A DNA stretch of 47,177 nt, from assembly GCA_031082125.1 (NCBI GenBank), contig JAVHLM010000045.1, forward strand, positions 1 through 47,177. Reading direction: 5' to 3'. A program made the translations under genes and the position numbers. The notes beneath the pieces are model-generated. The model had not been told where the DNA came from, did no database searches, and saw only the letters and a list, made by a program, of their open reading frames with translations. This stretch comes from Candidatus Eremiobacterota bacterium (GTDB taxonomy: Bacteria > Vulcanimicrobiota > CADAWZ01 > Ess09-12). Shown here piece after piece: positions 31,786 to 39,481 of this stretch (the stretch's first letter is position 1; every line of letters begins with the position of its first letter).

Positions 31786-33352
31786 CTTTCTCTATCCAGA
31801 TCTTCCTCTGGGGGAAGGGAATCTCCACCCCTTCGCGGCCGAACCGGAGCAGGACGCGCCTGTTCAGCTCCCGGCCCACTTCCCACTGCGCAAGGGGAGC
31901 GGTCTTCACGAGGGCTCTCAGCATGACGGCGCTCTCCGCAAGCTCCTGCACACCGCTCAGAACCGGCTTCTTCTCCAGTTTTTCCGGCCAGGCCTCAGCG
32001 AGGCCTTCTATCTCTTCAAGTATCAGAGCGAGGCACCTGTCAGGATCGGAGCCGTACGCGACGCCCACCCGGAAATCGGTGTTGGCCCATTCCCGGGAGT
32101 GGTTCTTCAGGCGGTTCAGCATCCCGTTGGTCACGATGGAGAGGCCGCCGTCGATCTCCCTGATCTGGGTGGACCGGAGATTGAAGCTCACCACTGTGCC
32201 GGATACGGGGCCGGCCTCAATCCAGTCGCCGATGCTGAAATAATCTCCCAGCAGGATGTTGATGCCGTAAAAATAGTCTATCAGGATGTCCCTGCCGATT
32301 ACGCTGAGGGCGATGCCGGCGAGACCGGCGCCTGCGAAGAACTGGTGGACCGGGACTCCGACGGCGAAGAGGAACCATGCCGTGCCCCATATCACCGCCA
32401 CCGTCCCGATCAAGAAACGCCCCCCCTGGGTCAGGGTGGCGATCCTCTGCTCCTGGCGAGCCTCGCTGAGGTGTCCCTTCCTGTAAGACTTGATGTAACG
32501 CTCAAAAATCAGGCAGCTGACCTGGAAGAGCAGGTTCATCAGGGTGCCGATCAGAAGAGCGAGGAACACGGGGCGCAGCGCTCCCCGGCCGAGTGTGGCA
32601 GCCATGGGCTTCAGGAACGGATGGAGAAAGAAGCAGGCTGACAGCCACCCCAGCCATATCAGGAGCTTGAGGGACCATGCCGGCGAGCGCATCCAGCGCC
32701 TTGCCGCCGCATCGGCGAGCACATGGAGGAGCAGGCAGAGAAAGAAGAGCATGGAGACAATATAGGGATAGTTTCTCAGATACACGGGAGATCGCAGCAA
32801 TGCCTCGCCGGCAAGATCCATCTGCAGCAGGTGCTTCCACTGCTCAGCGACCTGGTGCTCCAGCCGCTTCTTCGCTTCATCGGAGAGCCTTCCGTAATAT
32901 TCCGGGCAGTCGGCGGCCAGCACGGTCACGAGGGGTTTCCCGCCAACGGCCACTCCCGTGACACCGGAATAGTCCTTCACCTCCACCTCGGGCACCTTGT
33001 CCCCCAGCCCGGTAAGGATCTGGTGGTACTGGGCCGCCACGATGCCCTCCCTCTCCAGCGCCGTCATCTTGTCGGTGCTTCCCAGCCTGAAAAGAAAGGG
33101 GCGGTCGAAGGGATTCAGGCCCCACTCACGGGGCTTTGCGGGAGGCAGGGGAAGGTTGGGGTCCGGCGCCGGTTGCGAAGGCAGTGAGAAGGTCACCCCG
33201 GAATCCTTTGAATTCCCGCCCCCGGGGTTCAGAGCGCCGGTGACAATCATGCCGGCTATCGCCACAACAAAAAGAATCCTGTTGGTAGTCAGCTTCAGAT
33301 TCATCTTTTTTTTCACCGGCGCACCTGCCTTCCCAGGAAGAGGCTTTCTCAT
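31769..33352 (-). CDS. Mechanosensitive ion channel, MscS family
   Basis: 527 residues. An N-terminal helix (ILFVVAIAGMIVTGAL) precedes a periplasmic segment of about 120 residues, then about five membrane helices. The MscS core begins with the glycine/alanine-rich pore helix AGAGLAGIALSVIGRDI, continues through GINILLGDYFSIGDWIE and ends in the beta/alpha-beta cytoplasmic cage (TDFRVGVAYGSDPDRC). These are diagnostic. It would open under membrane tension to release solutes on osmotic downshock. Weak AGGA upstream of the ATG; an internal ATG at residue 16 is an alternative. The larger periplasmic and extra-helix part makes it one of the long MscS relatives, not the minimal 286-residue form. 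Confidence 0.9.
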   Translation of the reverse strand: MRKPLPGKAGAPVKKKMNLKLTTNRILFVVAIAGMIVTGALNPGGGNSKDSGVTFSLPSQPAPDPNLPLPPAKPREWGLNPFDRPFLFRLGSTDKMTALEREGIVAAQYHQILTGLGDKVPEVEVKDYSGVTGVAVGGKPLVTVLAADCPEYYGRLSDEAKKRLEHQVAEQWKHLLQMDLAGEALLRSPVYLRNYPYIVSMLFFLCLLLHVLADAAARRWMRSPAWSLKLLIWLGWLSACFFLHPFLKPMAATLGRGALRPVFLALLIGTLMNLLFQVSCLIFERYIKSYRKGHLSEARQEQRIATLTQGGRFLIGTVAVIWGTAWFLFAVGVPVHQFFAGAGLAGIALSVIGRDILIDYFYGINILLGDYFSIGDWIEAGPVSGTVVSFNLRSTQIREIDGGLSIVTNGMLNRLKNHSREWANTDFRVGVAYGSDPDRCLALILEEIEGLAEAWPEKLEKKPVLSGVQELAESAVMLRALVKTAPLAQWEVGRELNRRVLLRFGREGVEIPFPQRKIWIEKEKGAL

Positions 33353-33398
33353 GGCGCCCTGAAAATCCTTTCATGGCCAGGTGTTTACAAACTGGAAA

Positions 33399-33427
33399 TT
33401 GCATTCCGGGCGGCGTGATCATATAAT
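33399..33427 (+). promoter_or_regulatory. Sigma-70-like promoter
   Basis: TTGCAT (33399-33404) and TATAAT (33422-33427) are 17 bp apart. A transcript starting near 33434 would run into the propeller gene at 33506, which has GAGGTG 6 nt before its ATG. The spacing and -10 are identical to those of the promoter at 29849-29877. Confidence 0.6.
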
Positions 33428-33505
33428 ATGAGCAATGGCTTTCACATCGCAGGAGGCGCCCATTGCAGGGCGATGAAAATCTTTCCAGAGGAATGAGGTG
33501 ATTCC

Positions 33506-34702
33506 ATGATAGATCCGCTGCGTCCTTTCTCTTTAAGCCAGGTGACCAGAGGGGCGCTCCCGCTGTCTTCCAGGACACCTTCCGCGGACCAGGAATCCCC
33601 CGTCATGGCGGACTCTTCTGAAATAAGGGGCCTCGAGCCTCTCCAGACCCCGAAGGATGCCGTGAAGACTCTCGCGGAGAGCTTCGGCTATGCCGAGTTC
33701 CCCCAGGTCTCGCCCGACGGCGAGAAGGTGATCTTCAACGTCGTGGGAGATTACACGACCTCCCAGATGCTCGAGATGGACCTCAAGGGGAAGCACATCC
33801 GCTCCCTTTTCACCGGCGAGCCCGTCACCAGGGAAAGCCTGCCCGCCTTCCTGGAAAAGCACCGGGGGAAGATTGACGAGCAGGGGACATGGTCGCAGGA
33901 CGGCAGGCACATCTTTTACCGCTCAAACGAGAAGGGGACTTTCGGCATCGGCCGCTTTGACACAAAGACCTCCTCGCGGGAGCTTGTGCTCCATGACCCG
34001 GGGCAGAACCTCAAGCACCCCGTGGAGACCCACGAGGGCTTCATCATCGGGTACGGCGGCCCGCCGTCAGAAAAGTACCTCACCTCCGAGAAGTACTCCA
34101 ATATCTTCATAGGCGATCCCGCAGGCCACACCTATCATTTCATCACTGACTCCGAAGGAGCGGCAGCCTACAAGCACCCCTCGGAGATGAAGGGAGTCAT
34201 CGTGGCCCACAAGGAGATGAAAGGCCCCGCTGAGGCCACGTCGGACCTTATCACCATTGATCCCGCCACGGGTAAAGAGATGAATCTGACGAAAACTCCT
34301 GACTCCGACGAGCGCCATCCTTTTTATCACAAAAAAAGAGACCTTATTGCCTTCCACTCAGACGAGTCGGGCGACAAGAACCTGTGGCTCGCCACTCCCG
34401 ACGGCAGCAGAAGATGCCAGCTCACCTTCTACGGCAAGGCCGCCCAGTCGCCGTGCTGGACGCCTGACGGCAAGAAGATTGTCTTTGTCAAAAAGCTTGA
34501 GAGTATTCCCGAAGGCGAGCCCTTTTACCACCGCGAGGCCGACATCAGGGTGATTGACGTCAAGGACGCCCTCAAGGACCTGGCCCACCAGGCAAAGAAG
34601 CGCCTGAAAAGCGCCGAGAAGCACGGGGCGGGGAGCGAGGCTCTTGAGCAGGCCAGAGCGGAACGTGACACCTACAAGTTTTTTCTCAAGCGCTTCGAGT
34701 AA
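33506..34702 (+). CDS. TolB-like (WD40-like PD40) beta-propeller protein
   Basis: 398 residues with no signal peptide. After a 45-residue Ser/Pro-rich head come repeats of PD40/TolB type: FPQVSPDGEKVIFNVVGD, GTWSQDGRHIFYRSNEKGTF, HPFYHKKRDLIAFHSDESGD and SPCWTPDGKKIVFVKK. The pattern (S/T)-x-D-G-x-x-(I/L)-x-F in each blade is clear, and about six blades are present. The C-terminal 60 residues are a charged helical region (LKDLAHQAKKRLKSAEKHG). Lacking an export signal and Tol partner genes, it is unlikely to be TolB itself. The start has a good ribosome binding site (GAGGTG). Another propeller gene follows 93 nt later. Confidence 0.8.
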   Translation: MIDPLRPFSLSQVTRGALPLSSRTPSADQESPVMADSSEIRGLEPLQTPKDAVKTLAESFGYAEFPQVSPDGEKVIFNVVGDYTTSQMLEMDLKGKHIRSLFTGEPVTRESLPAFLEKHRGKIDEQGTWSQDGRHIFYRSNEKGTFGIGRFDTKTSSRELVLHDPGQNLKHPVETHEGFIIGYGGPPSEKYLTSEKYSNIFIGDPAGHTYHFITDSEGAAAYKHPSEMKGVIVAHKEMKGPAEATSDLITIDPATGKEMNLTKTPDSDERHPFYHKKRDLIAFHSDESGDKNLWLATPDGSRRCQLTFYGKAAQSPCWTPDGKKIVFVKKLESIPEGEPFYHREADIRVIDVKDALKDLAHQAKKRLKSAEKHGAGSEALEQARAERDTYKFFLKRFE

Positions 34703-34795
34703 AAGTCCTTCGCCTGCGTGAGGGAAGCTGCCGCGAAAGTAACCTTGCAGGCACCATGGCGGACAAATGAGACTGTATTTGATGAGGAGAGCTTT

Positions 34796-36241
34796 ATGGA
34801 CATAAAACCTCTATCCACCGGAACTTCAAGGAGGGAGTCGCCTCCGCTGCCGCCTGCCGGGGAGAATGGGCAGCCCCCTCAAGACACGTTCGAGAAATCG
34901 GACCCTGCAGCGAGCACCGGGCCCCAGGGCCGCAGGTTCACCTCTCAGGAGGTGGGAAAGGCCCTCCTCTCGCCGGACAAGAAGGAGCTGGAAGAGAAGA
35001 TAGTCAATGCCCGTGTCATATGGGACTTTGAAAAGAAGGACTCAACAGCCTGCGACACTGTCTTCGACAAGGAGAGGAAAACCCTCTACACAGGAGTGGG
35101 CACGAGGGACCAGTGGTACCTCACGGCATTCAACCCTGACGGAACAGTGAAATGGGCCTTCCTGGACGAGCCCGCGAAGAGCTCGCCGGTCCTTGACGGC
35201 GAGGGCAACGCCTATATCCGCACGGCGGGGAATCTCTGCGCCCTGGATAAGGACGGGAAAAAGCTCTGGAGCTACCCCACCTCGGGATTTTCAAGCTGGG
35301 ATGACACTCCCCCCGCCATAGGCCCAGATGGCACCGTCTATATCATCAGGGGAAACCCTGAAGGCATGGGCACCTCTTCACAGAATCTCAGGTTCCAGGC
35401 CGTCAAGGACGGAAACCTGCTCTGGCACTACGACGCCATCGGTGACCCCACGGGCGACCCAAGGGCCATGGTGGGGCGCGACGGCACTGTCTACCTCTCG
35501 GCGTCAAAGGCGCAGAAAAAACCGGGGGGATGGTTCTCCTCCGGGGAAATCAAGGAGAAGGACTTCCTCATCGCGCTTAAGCCCGACGGAAGAGAAAAGT
35601 TCAGGGTCCCCGTGGAGTCCTGGCCTTCCTACACCCATGGCAACATCGCCGAGGGGCCCGACGGCTCGATTTACGCGTGCCACGGCGAGAGGAACCTCTC
35701 GTGCTACACGCCCGGCGGAAAGCTGAAATGGACCTACACCCTCAATGAGAAGGTGACGGGGGCCAATGGGCACGCCCGCCTCACCCAGGTCCCGGCATTC
35801 GACGAAGAGGGCTCCCTTTACCTGGCCTCCGACACCAGCGCCGCCTATCCCGAGGGGTACCTCGTGAAGCTCGACGGGAACGGGAAAGAGCTCTGGAGCA
35901 AAACAATCAAGGGCGGCTTCGCCTCGAAGCCCCACATGGGGCCTGACGGGAAGCTCTACGTGAGCGCCCATACGGGGGAGCTCTGCCTCTTTGACAAAGA
36001 CGGCGGGGATAAGGGCACTCTCAGGGCAGGGGAGATCTCGAGCAACAACTTCTCCTTCGGCGAGGAGGGCGTTGTCTATCTCAACAACTACGACAGGATC
36101 ATCGCCTTCCAGCCCGACATCGGCAAAATGCCCGGCGATGGTGAAAGCTCCCCTGAAAGCCCTGAGCCCCAGGCTCCCAAGGTGCTGGAGGAAGAGGACT
36201 TCGTCATCATAGGGGGCGTGAAGCTGCCCAAGGGAAAATAA
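34796..36241 (+). CDS. PQQ-like beta-propeller protein without signal peptide
   Basis: 481 residues from the ATG at 34796 (GAGGAG 6 nt upstream). The first 60 residues are disordered and rich in Pro, Ser and Gly. The rest is a propeller of about seven PQQ-like blades (for example GTVKWAFLDEPAKSSPVLDG, NGKELWSKTIKGGFASKPH, GKLYVSAHTGELCLF). No signal peptide is seen, unlike the 30003 protein. The C-terminus, EEEDFVIIGGVKLPKGK, is a short tail separated from the last blade by a Pro/Glu linker; the same tail (VVIGGVKLAKKG) ends the damaged small gene at 38405. Such shared tails can be sorting or docking signals, which is only inference here. It is convergent with a lipoprotein gene, 10 nt away. 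Confidence 0.8.
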   Translation: MDIKPLSTGTSRRESPPLPPAGENGQPPQDTFEKSDPAASTGPQGRRFTSQEVGKALLSPDKKELEEKIVNARVIWDFEKKDSTACDTVFDKERKTLYTGVGTRDQWYLTAFNPDGTVKWAFLDEPAKSSPVLDGEGNAYIRTAGNLCALDKDGKKLWSYPTSGFSSWDDTPPAIGPDGTVYIIRGNPEGMGTSSQNLRFQAVKDGNLLWHYDAIGDPTGDPRAMVGRDGTVYLSASKAQKKPGGWFSSGEIKEKDFLIALKPDGREKFRVPVESWPSYTHGNIAEGPDGSIYACHGERNLSCYTPGGKLKWTYTLNEKVTGANGHARLTQVPAFDEEGSLYLASDTSAAYPEGYLVKLDGNGKELWSKTIKGGFASKPHMGPDGKLYVSAHTGELCLFDKDGGDKGTLRAGEISSNNFSFGEEGVVYLNNYDRIIAFQPDIGKMPGDGESSPESPEPQAPKVLEEEDFVIIGGVKLPKGK

Positions 36242-36251
36242 GCGCCAAGCT

Positions 36252-36944
36252 TCACCGGCCCCAGCAATTGGCGTCCTGGTCATCTATGGAGACCCAGAAC
36301 CTGCCGTCAGTGCTTACCTCTCCATAGGCCCAGAAATTCCAGCCGCCCCTCCGGAGGGTATCGCTTCCCGGCCACGTGTCGCCATGAAACTTGTCCTTGT
36401 CCATTCCCGGGCACACCAGTCCGTCGTGAAACTCCGCCATCCGGTAACCCTCACCGCAGCTCTTGCGGCAGTAATCATTGGCCGCTTCAAGGGAGGTGAG
36501 TTCCGTTCCCCTGATTGGCGGCGTGAGCTTGACGCGTCCCCCTGACCATCCGCGGTAATACTCCTTATCCATCGAACCGCCGGTTCTATCGACGGCGTAG
36601 TTGGGCCTTGGAAGGCTCTCCTTCTTTATGGCAAGCACCGGGAGGGACTCGGTAATGAGCGTATCGCCGTGATAGGGATCGCCTCCTCCCAGGCCTGCCA
36701 GCACAATGCCAAGCTCCGGATCCTTCTTGTGGAACTTCCAGGTCATGGCCTTTTTGCCGGGCTGCGGGGCCTGCTGCACCTGCTGCTGCTGCTGGCTCTG
36801 TTGCTGCTGCTGTCCCTGCACCTGGCCCCCCTGGCCCTGAACCTGCTGGCCGCCCTGCACGCTCACCGCCGAGCGGTCGCCCAATGCCTGGCACCCCGCC
36901 AGCAGCAAAAGGATACAGAGCACAATCACTGTTGAGCTTTTCAT
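36252..36944 (-). CDS. Lipoprotein with Gln-rich linker, unknown function
   Basis: 230 residues. IVLCILLLLAGCQALG is a lipoprotein signal with lipobox LAGC (acylated Cys18). Residues 30-65 are a Gln/Gly linker (QGQGGQVQGQQQQQSQQQQQ). The remaining 165 residues form a domain with four or five Cys (YCRKSCGEG, GLVCPGMD, DANCWGR), aromatic and Gly-rich, which could be disulphide-linked: GYRMAEFHDGLVC resembles the C-type-lectin-like or DUF1554-like pattern, but I cannot assign it. AGGA precedes the ATG. An inverted repeat is 20 nt upstream of the start. Confidence 0.72.
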   Translation of the reverse strand: MKSSTVIVLCILLLLAGCQALGDRSAVSVQGGQQVQGQGGQVQGQQQQQSQQQQQVQQAPQPGKKAMTWKFHKKDPELGIVLAGLGGGDPYHGDTLITESLPVLAIKKESLPRPNYAVDRTGGSMDKEYYRGWSGGRVKLTPPIRGTELTSLEAANDYCRKSCGEGYRMAEFHDGLVCPGMDKDKFHGDTWPGSDTLRRGGWNFWAYGEVSTDGRFWVSIDDQDANCWGR

Positions 36945-36963
36945 CGCGCGTTCCTCTCAATCT

Positions 36964-36984
36964 CAGGGAGGAATGACCTCCCTG
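36964..36984. promoter_or_regulatory. Inverted repeat in leader of lipoprotein gene
   Basis: CAGGGAGG-AATGA-CCTCCCTG is a perfect 8-bp inverted repeat. It lies 20 bp upstream of the lipoprotein start codon on the minus strand, between likely promoter and ribosome binding site. It can be read as an operator or as an RNA hairpin that could hide or mimic a ribosome binding site (GGGAGG). Confidence 0.45.
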
Positions 36985-37097
36985 GTACAATAGACAGTCA
37001 ATCTCCCCGGTAACGAAGGTTTCTTTCCCTGTAGGATATTACATGAAGCCCTGGAGTGATCCTGCAGCGGGCAGAGGAAGTCCGGGAAAATCACCCT

Positions 37098-37880
37098 CTA
37101 TTTTTCAACGTTCTTCTCCACTTCCTGCTTTTCCAGGGCCTTCAGGGCCTTTCCCCTGCCTTCTTTTGCCTTTGTGCATCCTGCATCAAGCGCAAGAGCT
37201 TTTTCATAGCATTTGAGGGCGTCGCTGTACTTTCCCTGGTCATAGAGGGCCATTCCCTTGTAAGTCCAGAGGTCGGGATTGTCGCCGAGGAACTCCGCCG
37301 CCTTGCCGAAGCATGTGACGGCTTCATCGTATTTGAACTGAACGTAAAGGGTCTTTCCCTTTTCAAAGAAGGCGAGGCCCTTGTTGGTGGAGGCTTTCTG
37401 ATAGCCCGGGTCCAGGTCAAGAACCTTATCGAAGCACTTCAGGGCGTCATCGTAGTTTTCAAGCTCGGCGAGGGCGAGACCCTTGATATTCCATGACGCT
37501 TTATTCTGAGGCTCCTGTTTCAGGACATTGTCGAAGCACTTTACCACATCGCTGAACCTGCCCAGCTTCACCAGCACGAGGCCTTTATTGTACCAGCCGT
37601 CAACGGAGTGAGGATTCAGCTCCAGGGCCTTATCGCATGAAGTAAGAGCCTCCTGGTATTTCTCCAGGCTATAGAGGGAAAGTCCCCTGTTGCACCAGGC
37701 CTCCGAGAGTTCCGGGTCGCCTTCCAGGGCCTTATCATAGCATTTTACCGCGTCCCGGTACTTCCCCTGATCAAAAAAATCATTTCCCCTGGTGAACCAT
37801 TCTTTGGGAGACTCGGCAGAAACTACTGAAAACGCAAGAAAAAGAAAAGACAGAATGAGAAGCACCGAGCGTCTGAACAT
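37098..37880 (-). CDS. Secreted TPR repeat protein
   Basis: 260 residues from the ATG at 37880 (AGGAGG about 9 nt upstream). A signal peptide, SVLLILSFLFLAFSVVSA, is followed by about six tandem TPR units of 34 residues, for example AWCNRGLSLYSLEKYQEALTSC..., each with the W-x-x-x-G-x-x-x-x-x-x-x-x-Y/F-x-x-A-x-x-x-(F/Y/C) consensus. The N-terminal unit starts EWFTRGNDFFDQGKYRDAVKCYD. The fold is a protein-binding superhelix; no partner can be deduced. A promoter with a perfect TATAAT lies 35 bp upstream. Confidence 0.85.
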   Translation of the reverse strand: MFRRSVLLILSFLFLAFSVVSAESPKEWFTRGNDFFDQGKYRDAVKCYDKALEGDPELSEAWCNRGLSLYSLEKYQEALTSCDKALELNPHSVDGWYNKGLVLVKLGRFSDVVKCFDNVLKQEPQNKASWNIKGLALAELENYDDALKCFDKVLDLDPGYQKASTNKGLAFFEKGKTLYVQFKYDEAVTCFGKAAEFLGDNPDLWTYKGMALYDQGKYSDALKCYEKALALDAGCTKAKEGRGKALKALEKQEVEKNVEK

Positions 37881-37914
37881 TTCGGGTGGCCTCCTTTTAC
37901 TATCAAGTGATTCA

Positions 37915-37943
37915 ATTATAAGGCCATAGGGAGAAAAAGTCGG
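37915..37943 (-). promoter_or_regulatory. Promoter of TPR gene
   Basis: On the minus strand a perfect TATAAT (37920-37915) is preceded, 17 bp upstream, by CCGACT (37943-37938), a poor -35. It would start transcription near 37908, 28 nt before the ATG. Confidence 0.45.
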
Positions 37944-38043
37944 TGCTCCACGGTACAGCGTTCCGCATGGAGGACCGGCTCTCTCCTCATAGGCCCCCTT
38001 TTCTACCGGATACCATTCCTGTATGGAATTACAGCGGTTCTCA

Positions 38044-38052
38044 TGGTACAAT
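38044..38052 (+). promoter_or_regulatory. Extended -10 element upstream of the 38190 small gene
   Basis: TGGTACAAT is an extended -10 (TGnTACAAT) and TGGAAT at 38024-38029 is a weak -35 with 17-bp spacing. It points to the damaged small gene at 38190 and the following gene at 38410. Its presence suggests the locus is, or recently was, transcribed. Confidence 0.4.
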
Positions 38053-38189
38053 CAATTCAAAGATCAGCGCAGGGAGCCATTCGGGGGGCGATGCCGCCGG
38101 AAGCACCTCCCGGGCGCGAAGGAGGATCGCGATGACTGCAGTCTTGCAAGTTTCACAGAACGGCTTTACCATAGGGGAATCTGCAGAAA

Positions 38190-38405
38190 ATGGATCATTC
38201 CGAAAAAAACGGATAAATTCGTCACAGGCGAGCTCACAAGAGAGCAGAAGACACTGAAAAAACGCTTGAGCGGAGACAATCGGCGCGCTCCAGCCTGATC
38301 TCCAGGATTATCGAGGAGGAGCAGAGAAGGACTGACGGCCTGAAGGTCGAAGAGGATCAGGAGGCCGTCGTAATCGGCGGCGTCAAGCTTGCCAAAAAAG
38401 GATAG
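38190..38405 (+). pseudogene. Small charged protein gene with two compensating frameshifts at A-runs
   Basis: The ATG at 38190 reads MDHSEK, then a run of seven A residues (38203-38209) and a premature stop. Shifting frame at that run gives TDKFVTGELTREQKTLKK, up to a second run of six A residues (38257-38262). Shifting back there gives TLERRQSARSSLISRIIEEE and ends VVIGGVKLAKKG at TAG 38405: a continuous, strongly helical 71-residue protein. Without the shifts no frame covers it. The tail matches that of the 34796-36241 propeller protein. It has an upstream extended -10 and ends 4 nt before the next gene. It may be a pseudogene, an assembly error in homopolymers, or a gene expressed by polymerase slippage on A-runs. 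Confidence 0.55.
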
Positions 38406-38409
38406 CCCG

Positions 38410-39117
38410 ATGAACTCGCCAGGCCAGAACAGGGCTCTGTTGTTCGCAGCGGAAGAGGCCTCGAAGCACCCCGAGTGGAGCGAGTATGTCCTTTACTGCA
38501 GGGCCAGGGAAAAAGGCCTCAGAAAAGAGGCTTTCGCGCACCTTGACACCTTTATCGCCTCCACCGGGCAATGGCCGGAAGAGCTGAAAAGGGATTTCGC
38601 CACGTGCCTCCTCACCTGGTGCGAAACGCTCATGGATGCCGACTACGGCCCCTTCCCGGGAGCCCTCAAGGAAAAGGTGATAAAGCCCGTGATGGAAAAA
38701 TGGTGTGACGAGGAGACTGCCTCGTCGGCACCCTTCCGCTGGTACGGTATCCATTTCAACAGCCCCGCCCATCTTGAAAAGGCCCTCACCCTCAATCCTC
38801 TTGATGACAGGGCCAGGATCGCCGTCATCACCTCCCTCGCGGAGAAACTGGGCCACTCTGTCCACCACCTGCCCGATTCCTATATCGGCGACCCTGAAGA
38901 AGACATGAAATGCTGCGCCATTGCCGAAGACCACATACGGAAGCTCTCGGAGCCGATATTGAAACGCTACTGGGAGAAAGAGCTCAAGGGCATCTCAGAG
39001 CTGATCGGGAATTACCTCGAATGGAAGGCCTCAGGCCATGGAAATCTCGCAGTCTGGGGACGGGAGCAGGGGAAACGGGTGGATTCAGGGGTCAAGGCGT
39101 ATTATTATGAGCGATAG
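38410..39117 (+). CDS. Hypothetical protein, unknown family
   Basis: 235 residues, soluble and mostly helical. HPEWSEYVLYCRAREKGLRK at about 20-40 is a conserved-looking opening, followed by AFAHLDTFIASTGQWPEELK and, near 110, PFRWYGIHFNSPAHLEKALTLNPLDDRARI, a TPR-like helix pair. Later come CCAIAEDHIRKLSEPI and YLEWKASG. I do not recognise the family; the phrase pattern is that of a conserved domain of unknown function. The ATG at 38410 is 4 nt after the stop of the damaged small gene, so the two are probably one transcript. A small zinc-ribbon gene follows 18 nt later. Confidence 0.75.
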   Translation: MNSPGQNRALLFAAEEASKHPEWSEYVLYCRAREKGLRKEAFAHLDTFIASTGQWPEELKRDFATCLLTWCETLMDADYGPFPGALKEKVIKPVMEKWCDEETASSAPFRWYGIHFNSPAHLEKALTLNPLDDRARIAVITSLAEKLGHSVHHLPDSYIGDPEEDMKCCAIAEDHIRKLSEPILKRYWEKELKGISELIGNYLEWKASGHGNLAVWGREQGKRVDSGVKAYYYER

Positions 39118-39135
39118 CCTGAAAGGCAGTGAGCT

Positions 39136-39423
39136 TTGATCCGGGCAGTCAACCTCGAAGCAATTGCCCTGCGGGGCGCCACAATATGCGGCAATGATGA
39201 TTTCCAGATCTATATCTGCACCCGATGCGGAAATCCCGCCCTTTATAATGCAGAGACTCTTCAGCTTTATCTTGATCCCTGCAATCTCAGGGAGGTAAAG
39301 CTCTACGGAGAGGATCCCGTCACATGCCCGCAGTGCAGCTCCCGGGAGTCTTTTCAGAGCGCTCCCGGTGACAGGGAAAAAGCGCTGCTCGACGGGCCAT
39401 GGAGTTTTGCTCTTGTCCCCTGA
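39136..39423 (+). CDS. Small zinc-ribbon protein
   Basis: 95 residues starting at a TTG (no ATG is available in frame; AAAGGCAGTGAG lies just upstream). Two Cys pairs, ICTRCGN at about 27-33 and TCPQCSS at about 63-69, form a zinc ribbon. Between them is a hydrophobic strand region (ALYNAETLQLYLDPCNLREV). It has no nuclease or polymerase motif. It is the last gene of the plus-strand group after 38410 and ends at an inverted repeat. Function is unknown; nucleic-acid or protein binding is typical of such ribbons. Confidence 0.65.
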   Translation: MIRAVNLEAIALRGATICGNDDFQIYICTRCGNPALYNAETLQLYLDPCNLREVKLYGEDPVTCPQCSSRESFQSAPGDREKALLDGPWSFALVP

Positions 39424-39445
39424 TAAAGACAGAGAATCCCGGGCA

Positions 39446-39481
39446 GCCCCTCTCTCGTGACGGAAACCTCAGGAGAGGGGC
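39446..39481. terminator. Terminator-like inverted repeat between convergent genes
   Basis: GCCCCTCTC (39446-39454) pairs perfectly with GAGAGGGGC (39473-39481), loop 18 nt. It lies between the convergent zinc-ribbon gene (ends 39423) and the membrane protein gene (ends 39469), overlapping the last codons of the latter. No U-tract follows. Confidence 0.45.

Noticed and set aside
32481-32492. Single CCTGTAAG in the MscS gene as a further pho-box-like site
   Set aside because: Isolated copy inside a coding region without an 11-bp partner.
31568-32641. Plus-strand 357-codon frame across the end of the propeller lipoprotein and the MscS gene
   Set aside because: It runs through a strong terminator and is antisense to the MscS core.
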